In this document: positions 6,364 through 16,855 of the stretch, in pieces
Layout of the letters: every line of letters starts with the position of its first letter
Numbering within the stretch: the stretch's first letter is position 1
Assembly (NCBI RefSeq): GCF_014696435.1
Contig: NZ_JACJQG010000062.1
Location: forward strand, 1 to 60,078
Length of the DNA stretch: 60,078 bases
Direction of reading: 5' to 3'
Source: Calothrix anomala FACHB-343
GTDB taxonomy: Bacteria > Cyanobacteriota > Cyanobacteriia > Cyanobacteriales > Nostocaceae
Notes under the pieces: generated by a model
What the model was told of the DNA's origin: nothing
Databases searched by the model: none
Seen by the model: the letters and a program-made list of their open reading frames with translations, nothing else
Translations under genes and position numbers: made by a program

Positions 6364-9261
6364 ATGGCAACAATTAAAGGTACTGCTGCTGACGATATCC
6401 TCAATGGAACTACTAGCAGCGATATCATTTACGGTTATGCAGGTAATGATGTCCTCAATGGTGGCAGCGGGAACGATACCCTTGATGGCGGTAGCGGTAA
6501 CGATACACTTTCTGGGGGAGGGGGTAACGATACATACATCGTTGATAGCCTTGGCGATGTTGTGAGTGAAGACAATGGTGCAGGCGGCGATCCTGGCGGT
6601 AGCAAAGATATAGTTATCTCTTCAGTAAACTGGACATTGGGCAATTATATTGAAAGACTTACCCTCACAGGCGCAGCAATTTCTGGCACGGGAAACACCC
6701 TCAGTAACAGAATTACGGGTAATTCACTTAACAATATCCTCAATGCTGGAGAAGGCAACGATACCCTAGAAGGCAAGACAGGAGAAGATTCACTGTATGG
6801 TGGGCTAGGTAATGACACAATATACGGTGGTGACGGTAATGACCGTCTTTACGACTTTGAAGGTAAGAACAAACTCTACGGTGAAGATGGTGATGATGGG
6901 TTAGATATTTCTAACTCTTCTGGGAGTAATCTTTTAGACGGTGGCTTAGGCAGGGATTTCTTATATGCTTATAATTCTACAGGCAATAATACCCTCAAGG
7001 GGGGATCTGGCGATGATTTGCTGTATATCAACGATTCATCTGGTAATAACACCCTGAGTGGCGATGATGGAAATGACTACTTATATGCCGATAACTCCAG
7101 TGGCAAAAATACCCTCAAGGGGGGATCTGGCGATGATAGGTTAGATGTCAACGATTCCTCAGGTAATAACAGTCTCAGTGGTGATGGGGGTAATGATATC
7201 TTGGATATCGATTACTCTAGGGGGAACAATACTCTCTCAGGCGGAACTGGGAATGATTACTTTTCTGCCGATTACATCGCGGGGGCTAATAAGTTTTACG
7301 GGGGAGATGGTAATGACGAATTTTATATAACCACAACTAATACAACCTCCTTAGTAACTCATATAGTAGACGGAGGGTTAGGTAACGATTTTTTCGACTT
7401 ATTTTTTCTTAATGCTAATGCTGGCATCACCATGACTTTAGATGCAAGCACCACTAATGGCTCAATTACAGCTGGTAATCAAAAAGTTAGCTTTCAGAAT
7501 ATTGAACGCTTCATTATCAGAGGTACTAACTATGATGACAATATTCAAGGAGGTAATGGCAACGACGGAATAAATGCCAGAGGTGGTGGCAATGATACCA
7601 TTAGCGGTGGTGCAGGTAACGATGGAATCGGAGCCGAATATTCCATAGGCAACAAGTTCTTCTATGGTGGTATAGGTGACGATTACCTCTCTGTTAGAGA
7701 ATCGAATGGCAATAACATTTTGGATGGAGGTGATGGTAACGATAAATTAGTAGCCTATGGTGTTAATGGTACTAATAGCCTAAGTGGTGGCGCAGGCGAT
7801 GACTCCTTTACTTTATTCATTGGTTCGGAAGAATCTGAAACATCTCCTTCTTCTTTAGTTACTCAGACAGTAGACGGAGGTGTAGGTAACGATTACTTGT
7901 GGATTATTAACAATATTGCTAACGGTGGTATCATCATGACTTTGGATGCTACCAATACTAATGGCTCAATTACAGCTGGTACGAACAAAACTACCTTCTT
8001 GAGTATTGAACAACTGCGCATAAATGCTACAAACTACGATGACAACATTCAAGGAGGCAATGGCAACGACTACTTTGAGTTCATCAGTGGCAATGATACG
8101 GTTAATGGTGGTGCAGGCGACGATATCATCGACTTATCGTTTAGTGATAACAATAATATTTTGAATGGAGGTGCAGGTAACGATCGCCTGAATATAAGTT
8201 TTGGTAATGCTAATAGTGGCATCAACATGACCTTGGATGGAACCAATACCAATGGCACAGTTACTGCGGGGACTGCCTTTGTTAGCTTCCAGGCTATCGA
8301 AAGTTTCTTTATCTTTGGTACAGAATATGATGACAATATTAAAGGAGGCAATGGCGATGATGAATTGTTAGCCTATCGTGGTAATGATACCCTAATTGGG
8401 GGTGCAGGTAACGATTCACTATTCGCATCTTCTTTTTATGGCAATAGTATCCTCGATGGTGGTACAGGTAACGATAGACTCACTATTTCCTATGGTTCTT
8501 CTGGCAATCACATCTTAAATGGTGGATCTGGCGATGACTCCTTTTATATAGAGCAAAGTCGTACATCGTCCTTGGTGACTCATACGTTAGATGGTGGTAC
8601 GGGTAACGATTTGTTGTCAATTGATTACATCATTCCTGACGGTGGGATCGTCATGTCCTTAGATGCAACTACGACTAATGGCACAATTACTGCGGGTACA
8701 TACAATATTAGCTTCCAGAGTATCGAACGTTTAGGGATCAACGGTACAAACTACGATGACAATATTCTAGGAGGGAATGGCGACGACGGCTTAAGAGGAG
8801 GCATTGGTGGTAACGATACTATTAGTGGGGGCGCAGGTAACGATGTACTATCTGGATCTTCTAATGGCAGTTGTATCCTCATTGGTGGCGATGGCGACGA
8901 CATCTTTTATACGAGCGATCGCAATGATACCCTGACTGGTGGCAATGGTAAAGATACTTTTACTGTGTATCATAGGTACTTTAGTCGTATTGATACTATC
9001 ACTGACTTCAGTACAACGGATGATTTAATTCAGATATTTGCTACTGGTTTCGGTGATGGATTATCGTCCGGTACACTTTTATCGAGTCAGTTTACTATTG
9101 GTGCTGCTGCCACAACAAGTACTCAGCGATTTATTTACAATAATGGTACAGGCGCTTTGTACTTTGATGAAGATGGCAGTGCAACTGCATTTACTCAGGT
9201 ACAATTTGCCCAATTATCTGCTGGATTATCACTTAGCGCTGCTAACTTTATGATTCGTTAA
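6364..9261 (+). CDS. RTX (hemolysin-type calcium-binding repeat) protein, paralog 2
   Basis: At 965 residues this is the longest family member. Its first ~120 codons and the spacer ahead of it are almost identical in DNA to paralog 1, so it arose by a recent tandem duplication and then diverged. It has canonical tandem nonapeptides at the N terminus, then a run of widely spaced RTX motifs with NDSSGNNTL-type linkers. At least four copies follow of the module LVT..DGG..ND / GI.MTLDATNTNGSITAG / SIE / GTNYDDNI.GGNG. The C terminus (FTIGAAATTSTQRFIYNN, ALYFDEDGSATAFTQVQFAQ) is the conserved family end. It is expected to be secreted by a type I system and folded by external Ca2+. It has no conserved upstream block of its own, only the short duplicated spacer, so it may depend on upstream promoters. 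Confidence 0.88.
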   Translation: MATIKGTAADDILNGTTSSDIIYGYAGNDVLNGGSGNDTLDGGSGNDTLSGGGGNDTYIVDSLGDVVSEDNGAGGDPGGSKDIVISSVNWTLGNYIERLTLTGAAISGTGNTLSNRITGNSLNNILNAGEGNDTLEGKTGEDSLYGGLGNDTIYGGDGNDRLYDFEGKNKLYGEDGDDGLDISNSSGSNLLDGGLGRDFLYAYNSTGNNTLKGGSGDDLLYINDSSGNNTLSGDDGNDYLYADNSSGKNTLKGGSGDDRLDVNDSSGNNSLSGDGGNDILDIDYSRGNNTLSGGTGNDYFSADYIAGANKFYGGDGNDEFYITTTNTTSLVTHIVDGGLGNDFFDLFFLNANAGITMTLDASTTNGSITAGNQKVSFQNIERFIIRGTNYDDNIQGGNGNDGINARGGGNDTISGGAGNDGIGAEYSIGNKFFYGGIGDDYLSVRESNGNNILDGGDGNDKLVAYGVNGTNSLSGGAGDDSFTLFIGSEESETSPSSLVTQTVDGGVGNDYLWIINNIANGGIIMTLDATNTNGSITAGTNKTTFLSIEQLRINATNYDDNIQGGNGNDYFEFISGNDTVNGGAGDDIIDLSFSDNNNILNGGAGNDRLNISFGNANSGINMTLDGTNTNGTVTAGTAFVSFQAIESFFIFGTEYDDNIKGGNGDDELLAYRGNDTLIGGAGNDSLFASSFYGNSILDGGTGNDRLTISYGSSGNHILNGGSGDDSFYIEQSRTSSLVTHTLDGGTGNDLLSIDYIIPDGGIVMSLDATTTNGTITAGTYNISFQSIERLGINGTNYDDNILGGNGDDGLRGGIGGNDTISGGAGNDVLSGSSNGSCILIGGDGDDIFYTSDRNDTLTGGNGKDTFTVYHRYFSRIDTITDFSTTDDLIQIFATGFGDGLSSGTLLSSQFTIGAAATTSTQRFIYNNGTGALYFDEDGSATAFTQVQFAQLSAGLSLSAANFMIR

Positions 9262-9307
9262 TCAATTGCAGATTTTCTGATGTTTGTTTAAAAACGGGTA
9301 TGGGACA

Positions 9308-9434
9308 TATAGCAATCCTATTTCAGTTGTGAAAAATATCGGTTTTGGCTGTTGACTGGTGAATGTTGACTGTAAACGGTTAACAGCCAAGAATCATTTA
9401 TGTAATCTTTCACACATTATTTAGGATTGCTATA
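9308..9434. mobile_element. 127-bp hairpin element with 13-bp terminal inverted repeats (MITE-like)
   Basis: The ends TATAGCAATCCTA (9308-9320) and TAGGATTGCTATA (9422-9434) are perfect inverted repeats. Inner arms (TTGTGAAA / TTTCACA) and a short TGTTGACTG core make the whole element foldable. It is noncoding, lies between two RTX genes and has only one copy in the window. Length and structure fit a nonautonomous element. Confidence 0.65.
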
Positions 9435-9720
9435 GGTTGGTACCTATGTTCTATACCTGCTGTCTTTTCATGGGATAATACATCCACATCATAATTTTTT
9501 GTGAAATGGTATCAGATATTGCGATCGCCTGTTTCGCAATCATCTGGCATAATTAATTCTTTTTACTTATTTATAAAAGTACAATAAATTAAACCAGTCA
9601 AAATCATATAAAAACATATATTTTTGTTTTTTGTAACGCTGAAAAAAAGCTGGAAATATCTCACTCTTAATTAAGATTCATTTGCTGGATTTTGCTAAAA
9701 ATTTAAATAACAGCAATAGA

Positions 9721-9785
9721 TTTTTAAAGATTGGATAAAGTTCAGATATGTTGAGGGAATTTATGGTAATTAAATAATCAGACCA
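9721..9785 (+). promoter_or_regulatory. Conserved upstream block of the RTX genes, copy 2
   Basis: TTTTTAAAGATTGGATAAAG, then TTTATGGTAATTAAATAATC, aligns with the blocks at 3072, 12914 and 49179. It is 520 bp before the start of RTX paralog 3, the longest such spacing. The rest of the 9435-10240 gap holds scattered HIP1 sites and no gene. Confidence 0.5.
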
Positions 9786-10240
9786 ATGATCTATGAAGAT
9801 GTAAATAACTAGCCTGTGTTCTAGGAATCAGTTTCCGTACCTTGGAAGTCGGCGACCGCTTTTTTACGATAAGCAGGTTTTGTTGGTGAGTGAGTGGCTT
9901 CTGGTTTATTTTGGCATAAATGTGCAAATTCATAGAGCATTGGCATTGAGCAATTAATTAAGCAGCTAGCAACTGCTGAAAATTCTTTGTAAGTGTTTAA
10001 CTAATCAAAGCTAGGCAATAGCCTAAGAAAATTCAACGCCATGACAATACTGGTAAGGGTTTTCGTTGGTAATTGTTAAGGTTGCAAGTATGTTTACGGC
10101 TTGTAACATACTAGCGTGCAATCGCGCTTTTTATTTATGAGGTGCGCGATCGCTTCATTATCGTACTTTGTGGCAGAGGAATTGTGCTCTAAGTACAAAA
10201 TTTTCTCGTGAAGAATTCAATTGTTTAAAGGAATAAAACA

Positions 10241-12733
10241 ATGGCAACAATTAAAGGTACAGTAGCTGACGACATCCTCAATGGCACTACTAGCAGCGAT
10301 ATCATTTACAGTTATGAGGGTAATGACATTCTCAATGCTGGTACAGGGAACGATACTCTTGATGGTGGTAGTGGCAACGATACTATGTCTGGAGGTTCTG
10401 GTAATGATACATACATCGTTGATAGCGCTGATGATGTTGTGAGTGAAGATAATGGTGCAGGCGGCGATGCAGGTGGCATTGATACTATTAAGTCTGCGGT
10501 TAATTGGACATTGGGCAATTATATTGAAAAGCTGATTCTAACTGGGACAGCAATTTCTGGGACGGGAAACGCACTCAATAATACGATTACGGGTAATAGA
10601 TTTAACAATTCACTATCTGGTGGGGATGGTAATGATACCCTCAAAGGCATGGTAGGTGCAGATTCATTGTCTGGCGGTCTAGGTAATGACAAACTCTATG
10701 GTGGTGATGATGATGACAACCTCTCTGACAATCAAGGTAACAACAGCCTCTACGGAGAAAACGGCAATGATACGCTAGATGTTTCCAATTCATCTACAAG
10801 TAATCTTTTAGATGGTGGCTCGGAACAAGACTACTTATTTGCTAATAATTCCAGTGGCAATAATACCCTCAAGGGGGGATCTGGAAACGATCAATTGTCA
10901 GTCAACAATTCTTCAGGTAATAACAGCCTGAGTGGTGATGCAGGAAATGACATTTTTTATCTTGAGGGATCTATCGGTAAAAATACGCTCTCTGGTGGGA
11001 CTGGAAACGATCAGTTTTATATCAATGGAGTTACGGGCGCTAATACGTTTTTTGGGGGGGATGGGAATGATGAGTTTGATGCTCGTGGAGTTACAGGTGC
11101 TAATACGTTTTTTGGGGAGTATGGGGATGATGACTTGTCCATCAATGATTCCGCAGGTAATAACACCCTGAATGGTGATGCAGGAAATGACACCTTATCT
11201 GCTCAGGTTGCTAGAGGTGATAACACCCTGAACGGTGGTGCAGGTAACGATTGGCTAAGTATTACCGACTCAAGAGGCAATAACATCGTCAATGGAGGTG
11301 ATGGCAACGATAAGCTAACAGCCTCTGCTGATATTGGTGCGAATACCCTCAATGGTGGCGCAGGCGATGACGAATTCTTTGTATCCGCAAGTGACACAAA
11401 TTTTTTAGTAATTAACGTAGTAGAGGGGGGTACTTTTAACGACTACTTGCAGGTTAATTATTCTAGCGCTAACGGTGGCATCAGCATGACCTTAGATCCA
11501 AGCGCTAATAATGGCTTAATGATTGCGGGTACAAATCAAATTAGCTTCCAAAATATCGAAAAGTTTAATATCACAGGTACAGCCTATGATGACAATATTG
11601 TTGGAGGCAATGGCGATGACTACCTCTACGGAGGCTATGGTGGTAACGATACGATTAGCGGTGGTGCAGGTAACGATTTGCTAAGTATTACCGGCTCATT
11701 CTATTACTCTTACTTTGGCAATAACATCTTGAATGGAGGAGATGGCAACGATACCCTAACAGCTGCTGTCAAAGGTGCGAACACGTTGAATGGTGGGGCT
11801 GGCGATGACTCCTTCATTTTATCCGCAAATTATACAGATTCCTTAGTAACTCAGATAGTAGACGGGGGTACTCTTAACGACTACTTGGAGGTTAATTACT
11901 CTAGTGCTAATGGTGGTATTAGCATGACCTGGGATGCAACCACTACTAATGGCACAATTACTGTGGGTACGAATCATATCAGCTTCTTGAATATTGAAAA
12001 ATTGAATATATTCGGTACATCCTACAGTGACAATCTTCAAGGAGGCAATGGTGATGATACTTTAAACGGGGGTTATGGTGGCAATGATACTATTAGCGGC
12101 GGTGTAGGGAATGATGTGATACGTGCCGAAAACTATGCTGGTATTAATATTTTGAATGGTGATGATGGAGACGATAGGCTCATATCTAATGATTATTATG
12201 GACAGAATAGCTTGAACGGAGGCAATGGTAATGATTATCTGGAAGTAAATAATAGTTACTATTACTATTACTATGATGGCGGCGATAACACCCTGAACGG
12301 TGGTGATGGAGATGATACCATCTTTGGGAGCGATCGCAATGATATCCTGACTGGTGGCAATGGTAATGATTATCTCAATGGCAGGGGAGGTAATAACACC
12401 CTGAACGGTGGTGATGGTAATGATATCTTCATTCTGAATGCATATTATTATAATGGCATTAATACTATCTCTGACTTCAATACAACTGATGATTTAATTC
12501 ACTTGTCGGCTAATAGTTTCAATAATTTCGGTGGTGAATTATCGCTTGGTGTACTTTCATCTAGTCTGTTTACCATTGGTACTGATGCCACAAATAGCAC
12601 GCACCGATTTATCTACGACGACGCTACGGGTGCTTTGTACTTTGACCCTTATGGTGGCGGTGGGTATCAGGTACAATTTGCACAATTGTCTGCTGGATTA
12701 GCACTCACTTCTACTAATTTTGTTGTTGTTTGA
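10241..12733 (+). CDS. RTX (hemolysin-type calcium-binding repeat) protein, paralog 3
   Basis: This 830-residue protein has the family N terminus ([20 protein letters not shown]) and C terminus ([35 protein letters not shown]). The middle alternates spaced RTX nonapeptides with SSGNNTL/TGANTFF linkers and two copies of the LVT-GGISMT-SFQNIE-YDDNI module. Near residues 672-680 a TTACTA hexamer repeat in the DNA (about 12253-12273) encodes NNS followed by six tyrosines, a slippage-prone insertion absent from the paralogs. AAAGGAAT lies about 8 bp ahead of the ATG. Same expected role as its neighbours: Ca2+-folded exported protein. It has its own upstream block and a downstream hairpin, so it is probably its own transcription unit. 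Confidence 0.88.
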   Translation: MATIKGTVADDILNGTTSSDIIYSYEGNDILNAGTGNDTLDGGSGNDTMSGGSGNDTYIVDSADDVVSEDNGAGGDAGGIDTIKSAVNWTLGNYIEKLILTGTAISGTGNALNNTITGNRFNNSLSGGDGNDTLKGMVGADSLSGGLGNDKLYGGDDDDNLSDNQGNNSLYGENGNDTLDVSNSSTSNLLDGGSEQDYLFANNSSGNNTLKGGSGNDQLSVNNSSGNNSLSGDAGNDIFYLEGSIGKNTLSGGTGNDQFYINGVTGANTFFGGDGNDEFDARGVTGANTFFGEYGDDDLSINDSAGNNTLNGDAGNDTLSAQVARGDNTLNGGAGNDWLSITDSRGNNIVNGGDGNDKLTASADIGANTLNGGAGDDEFFVSASDTNFLVINVVEGGTFNDYLQVNYSSANGGISMTLDPSANNGLMIAGTNQISFQNIEKFNITGTAYDDNIVGGNGDDYLYGGYGGNDTISGGAGNDLLSITGSFYYSYFGNNILNGGDGNDTLTAAVKGANTLNGGAGDDSFILSANYTDSLVTQIVDGGTLNDYLEVNYSSANGGISMTWDATTTNGTITVGTNHISFLNIEKLNIFGTSYSDNLQGGNGDDTLNGGYGGNDTISGGVGNDVIRAENYAGINILNGDDGDDRLISNDYYGQNSLNGGNGNDYLEVNNSYYYYYYDGGDNTLNGGDGDDTIFGSDRNDILTGGNGNDYLNGRGGNNTLNGGDGNDIFILNAYYYNGINTISDFNTTDDLIHLSANSFNNFGGELSLGVLSSSLFTIGTDATNSTHRFIYDDATGALYFDPYGGGGYQVQFAQLSAGLALTSTNFVVV

Positions 12734-12751
12734 TCGAGGTTAAGGGCTTGC

Positions 12752-12774
12752 CAAACGCAGATTTCTGCTGTTTG
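12752..12774 (+). terminator. Hairpin downstream of RTX paralog 3
   Basis: CAAACGCAG pairs with CTGCTGTTTG (one bulge) around an ATTT loop, 19 bp after the stop. A near copy follows paralog 4 at 15000-15023, and a worn relative follows paralog 2. There is no strong T-run, so a transcript 3'-end role is inferred from position and conservation only. Confidence 0.4.
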
Positions 12775-12913
12775 TCAAAGAATGATGGAATAGAGCATAG
12801 GTTTACTCCTATGTTCTATACCTATGTGATTTTGGTGGAATCAAGTGGAGCCGCATAATTTATGGAGATTTGCTCGCCAGTATCTTCTATTACTTGATTT
12901 GAGTAATAATCGA

Positions 12914-12995
12914 TTCTTAAAGATTAAATAAATTTAGGGCTTGTAGCAATAATTTAATGCTAAGTAATACTTAGGTTAACTCTAAGTTAAAAAAG
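12914..12995 (+). promoter_or_regulatory. Conserved upstream block of the RTX genes, copy 3
   Basis: TTCTTAAAGATTAAATAAAT, then a spacer and the inverted repeat TTAACTC-T-AAGTTAA, as in copy 1. It lies about 370 bp before the start of paralog 4. The remaining 12996-13286 sequence includes a repeat fragment (GTCTACGACAAGCCGCTCCG, about 13067-13086) of a kind scattered in cyanobacterial genomes and an AGGA ribosome-binding site at about 13276. Confidence 0.55.
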
Positions 12996-13286
12996 TGAAA
13001 ATGACCAAAAATTATTTGTAATTGCCTAATTGAGGAAACAGCGATAGTAGTCTTTTGAAAAAGCGATGTCTACGACAAGCCGCTCCGCGTCTACGCTTAA
13101 TCAACCCGATAATCAAGCAGGAATAATTCCCCAAAGCGCTACTCATAACGCACAGTATGGATTGCAAAGTAATCAACATCAATGAAATGTTGGTTACCTA
13201 AATTTTGTTGTGCCTTATGAAAGGAAAATTGTGCATTTAGCACCGTGTTTTTGACCAAATACCTTATCTCTATAAAGGATAAAACA

Positions 13287-14981
13287 ATGGCAACAATTAA
13301 AGGTACAGTGGCTGACGACTTACTCAATGGCACTACTAGCAGCGATATCATTTACGGTTATGAGGGTAATGATGTCCTCAATGGTGGTAGCGGGAATGAT
13401 ACCCTCGATGGTGGTAGCGGCAACGATCGCATGTCTGGGGGATCGGGTAACGATACATACATCGTTGATAGCCTTGACGATGTTGTTAGTGAAAATAATG
13501 GCGCTCTTGGCGATCCTGGTGGTAGCAAAGATACAGTCATCTCTTCAGTTGACTGGACATTGGGCAATTATATTGAAAGACTTACCCTCACTGGCGCAGC
13601 AATTTCTGGGACGGGAAATACCCTCAGTAACAGAATTACGGGTAATGAATTCAACAATATTCTCAATGGTGGAGAAGGCAACGATACCCTAGAAGGGAAG
13701 GCAGGGCAAGATTCACTGTATGGTGGGCTAGGTAATGACACAATCTACGGTGGTGACGGGAATGACTATCTTTACGACTTTGAAGGTAAGAACAAACTTT
13801 ACGGTGAAAATGGTAATGATGAGCTAAGTGCGAGATCTTCATCTACCAGTAATACTTTAGACGGTGGTTCTGGAAATGACTCTTTAGATGCCGATAATTC
13901 TAGTGGCAATAATACCCTCAAAGGGGGATCTGGCGATGATTGGTTGTCTATGAGCAATTCCTCAGGGAATAACAGACTGAGTGGGGATGAGGGAAATGAC
14001 ATCTTTGAGCTTCGAGGATCTAGTGGGAAAAATACACTTTCCGGCGGTACTGGAAATGATACCTTCAATGCTTCTGGTGTTACAGGCGCAAATAGGTTTT
14101 CTGGCGGCGATGGTAATGACTCGTTCTATCTATACGATTTTGTGAGTAATAGTACCCTTGATGGCGGTGCAGGTAAGGATTATTTGGCTGTTTCTGGAGA
14201 TGGGATCATCATGAATCTGGATGATACCACCATGAATGGCACAATTAAGAGTGGTACGGGAAAAATTACCTTCTTTGGTATCGAAAGGTTTTGGATCTAC
14301 AGTAAAAACGCTGGTGGCTATCTTCAAGGAGGTAATAGTGATGACTACTTGATCGCAATCGATGGACAATATACGTTGATCGGTGGTGGTGGTAATGACT
14401 ACCTATATGTAGATGATGATTCTGGTAAAGATTCCATCTTGAATGGTGGTGATGGCGATGATACTCTCCGTGGGAGCAATCTTAATGATGTCCTGATTGG
14501 TGGCAATGGCAACGATCATATCTTTGGCCAAAGTGGTAACGATACCGTGACTGGTGATAATGGCGATGATTCTATCTTTGGGCGTGGGGGTAATCAATTA
14601 CTGAGTGGTGGCAATGGCAACGATCTTATCGTTGGCTCGGATGGTTACCATACCCTAACTGGTGGTTCTGGTAATGATACCTTTGGTATTAATGATTACG
14701 ATGAAGGATTTAATACTATCAAAGACTTCAGTACAAGAGATGATTTAATTCGGTTATCTGTTTATCTGTTGCGTAATGAATTATCGCCCGGTGTACTTTC
14801 ATCAAGTCTGTTTACCATCGGGAAAGCTGCGACAAATAGCACGCAGCGATTTATCTACAACGACGCTACAGGCGCTTTGTATTTTGACATTGATGGCAGT
14901 GCTAATGCCTTTACTCAGGTACAATTAGCACAATTGTCTACTGGATTATCACTGAGAGCGGCTAATTTTTTTGTTGTTTGA
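13287..14981 (+). CDS. RTX (hemolysin-type calcium-binding repeat) protein, paralog 4
   Basis: This protein has 564 residues from the ATG at 13287. An in-frame start at 13245 would add 14 residues, but every paralog begins MATIKGT just after an AGGA box, as here. The N-terminal ~270 residues are close to paralog 1 at the DNA level. The rest is shorter, with one module (DGIIMNLDDTTMNGTIKSG) followed by canonical tandem nonapeptides (GGNGNDHIFGQSGNDTVTGD). The C terminus (FTIGKAATNSTQRFIYND, NFFVV) is the family one. Close identity to paralog 1 in one half and to paralog 3 near the end suggests recombination among family members. Expected to be exported by a type I system encoded elsewhere. Confidence 0.88.
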   Translation: MATIKGTVADDLLNGTTSSDIIYGYEGNDVLNGGSGNDTLDGGSGNDRMSGGSGNDTYIVDSLDDVVSENNGALGDPGGSKDTVISSVDWTLGNYIERLTLTGAAISGTGNTLSNRITGNEFNNILNGGEGNDTLEGKAGQDSLYGGLGNDTIYGGDGNDYLYDFEGKNKLYGENGNDELSARSSSTSNTLDGGSGNDSLDADNSSGNNTLKGGSGDDWLSMSNSSGNNRLSGDEGNDIFELRGSSGKNTLSGGTGNDTFNASGVTGANRFSGGDGNDSFYLYDFVSNSTLDGGAGKDYLAVSGDGIIMNLDDTTMNGTIKSGTGKITFFGIERFWIYSKNAGGYLQGGNSDDYLIAIDGQYTLIGGGGNDYLYVDDDSGKDSILNGGDGDDTLRGSNLNDVLIGGNGNDHIFGQSGNDTVTGDNGDDSIFGRGGNQLLSGGNGNDLIVGSDGYHTLTGGSGNDTFGINDYDEGFNTIKDFSTRDDLIRLSVYLLRNELSPGVLSSSLFTIGKAATNSTQRFIYNDATGALYFDIDGSANAFTQVQLAQLSTGLSLRAANFFVV

Positions 14982-14999
14982 TAAAGCTTTTGGGCTTGT

Positions 15000-15023
15000 C
15001 AAACGCGGATTTTCTGCTGTTTG
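15000..15023 (+). terminator. Hairpin downstream of RTX paralog 4
   Basis: CAAACGCGG-ATTTT-CTGCTGTTTG is a near copy of the hairpin at 12752-12774. It is followed by TTTGAG. Confidence 0.4.
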
Positions 15024-15118
15024 TTTGAGAATGGGGGTATACTGCATAGGTTTGCATCTCTGTTTTATACCCTTGACAATTCTTATTGGCTCAGGTAAAA
15101 ACGCAAAACAGAACTTCG

Positions 15119-15252
15119 TTAATGGTACAGGCGCTTTGTACTTTGATGAAGATGGTAGTGCAACTGCATTTACTCAGGTACAATTTGCACAATTTTCTGA
15201 TCCAGTGTTGGGTGTAGCATCACTGGGTGTTGCTGATTTTGTCGTTGTTTAA
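15119..15252 (+). pseudogene. C-terminal scrap of an RTX gene
   Basis: About 45 codons (NGTGALYFDEDGSATAFTQV, then QFAQFSDPV and a FVVV end) match the last segment of RTX paralog 2, almost base for base over the first 80 bp. It has no start, no RTX repeats and no ribosome-binding site. The open frame that contains it (from 14971) begins inside the end of paralog 4 and reads noncoding sequence before reaching it. It marks a former sixth tandem copy at the end of the cluster. Confidence 0.75.
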
Positions 15253-15300
15253 TTGCGATCGCACTAATGATTGCCATTATCTAATAAATCAACACAATTA

Positions 15301-15323
15301 GGGGTTTAGCAATGCTAAACCCC
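15301..15323. terminator. Perfect bidirectional hairpin between the RTX cluster and ispH
   Basis: GGGGTTTAGC-AAT-GCTAAACCCC is a perfect 10-bp stem with a 3-nt loop. It lies between the RTX scrap and the convergent ispH end, so it could serve both strands. It is a clean version of the hairpins at 3682 and 6270. Flanks are AT-rich without a long T-run. Confidence 0.6.
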
Positions 15324-15360
15324 CGATAATTCATCTTCTTAGTTGTAATGTTGGCAAAAT

Positions 15361-16569
15361 TTACAGCGCCAAAACTGTTGCTTTTAAAGCAAAGATTCTG
15401 GTGATGACATCTTCAACAACTTTATCTGGTGTCGAAGCACCGGAAGTAATCCCGACATTAATTTTCCCTTCAGGTAACCAATTATCTGCGGTAACTATAT
15501 CTCCGGTTAATTGGCGGTGTTCAATAGACTTTGCCGATTTAATTCGCTCGACAGAATCAATATGATATGAAGGAATTCCTTTTTCAAAAGCTATCTGTTG
15601 CAATTGGGTGGTATTTGATGAATTAAAGCCGCCAATTACAATCATTAAGTCGAGGTTTTGTTCGACTAAATCTAACATTGCATCTTGACGTTCTTGGGTA
15701 GCGTCGCAAATGGTGTTAAAGCTTTGGAAATGTTGAGTGATTTCTGCGGGGCCGTATTTTTGCATCATTGTGCGCTCTAACAGCCTACCAATTTGTTCGG
15801 TTTCCCCTTTGAGCATGGTAGTTTGGTTAGCAATTCCCACTCTTTGTAAATCTATATCTGGGTCAAAGCCAGGGGAACAAGCTTTAGCGAATTTTTGCAG
15901 AAATTCTTGGCGATCGCCTCCATGTAAAATATAGTTGCTCACATATTCGGCTTCGCGCATATTTAACACAATTAAATATTTGCCTGCGAAGGAACTTGTG
16001 GCTACAGTTTCTTCGTGCTTATATTTACCGTGAATAATTGAGGTATAGTCAATTTTTTTGTGCTTTTCTACTGTATTCCAAACTTTGGATACCCAAGGAC
16101 AAGTTGTATCGACGATTTTGCAGCCTTTTTCGTGGAGAATTTGCATTTCTTGCACGCTGGCACCAAAGGCAGGTAAAATAACTACATCTTCATTGCCAAC
16201 GACAGAAAAGTCTTTTTGACCAGCATTTACAGGGATAAATTGGACTTCCATCTCCTGCATTCGCTGGTTCACAGAGGGATTGTGAATAATTTCATTGGTA
16301 ATCCATATCTGTTCGTTGGGGAAGTGCTGGCGGGTTTCATAAGCCATTGCTACCGCACGTTCCACACCCCAACAGAAACCAAAGGCTTGCGCTAACAAAA
16401 TGGTGACTTCACCTTGTTCTAACCTGTAGTTGCGATCGCGAATTTCCTGAATTAAGCTACTTTGATATTCAGACTGTAACTGGGTAGCAACTTCTGCTTG
16501 ATGACCAAAGCCTTTGCGATTATAGTTTTCCGAGTGTTGCAGGCTACGTTTAAAAGCTTTTGTATCCAT
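15361..16569 (-). CDS. ispH: 4-hydroxy-3-methylbut-2-enyl diphosphate reductase
   Basis: This is the final enzyme of the MEP isoprenoid pathway (LytB/IspH, EC 1.17.7.4). It reduces HMBPP to IPP and DMAPP with a [4Fe-4S] cluster. The protein has 402 residues from the ATG at 16569; an in-frame TTG four codons upstream is less likely, because cyanobacterial IspH begins [10 protein letters not shown]. The three cluster ligands are in place: Cys66 ([10 protein letters not shown]), Cys157 (DTTCPWVSK) and Cys288 ([11 protein letters not shown]). The N-terminal ~50-residue extension is the plant/cyanobacterial form. It is on the opposite strand to the RTX cluster and monocistronic. Confidence 0.97.
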   Translation of the reverse strand: MDTKAFKRSLQHSENYNRKGFGHQAEVATQLQSEYQSSLIQEIRDRNYRLEQGEVTILLAQAFGFCWGVERAVAMAYETRQHFPNEQIWITNEIIHNPSVNQRMQEMEVQFIPVNAGQKDFSVVGNEDVVILPAFGASVQEMQILHEKGCKIVDTTCPWVSKVWNTVEKHKKIDYTSIIHGKYKHEETVATSSFAGKYLIVLNMREAEYVSNYILHGGDRQEFLQKFAKACSPGFDPDIDLQRVGIANQTTMLKGETEQIGRLLERTMMQKYGPAEITQHFQSFNTICDATQERQDAMLDLVEQNLDLMIVIGGFNSSNTTQLQQIAFEKGIPSYHIDSVERIKSAKSIEHRQLTGDIVTADNWLPEGKINVGITSGASTPDKVVEDVITRIFALKATVLAL

Positions 16570-16855
16570 TGGTTTGTTCAAGTTAGTTCACCATTTCTCA
16601 TTGTCTCGCGTCAAGACGCTAATGACTCTGTGAAAGTGTCTATGGGTTAGATAATTTTAGATTTTGGATTTTGAATTTAAGTAGTACAGTGTTAAAAATT
16701 ATTGCTATGGCAAGGCAGGAGGCAGATGGCAGATGGCAGGAGGGAAGAAAGTCATAGCTTTGTTTACTTTTCTTAACTTAGTTTTGTTTTTTCCCACTGA
16801 CTTACTTACCTCCAGACAAAAACTGCTGGCTTGATACCCAACTAAGAATAATTGC

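Noticed and set aside
14971-15118. 5' part of a 93-codon frame after RTX paralog 4 as a real gene start
   Set aside because: It begins inside the end of paralog 4 and reads the downstream hairpin; only 15119 onward has homology, so it was called a pseudogene fragment.
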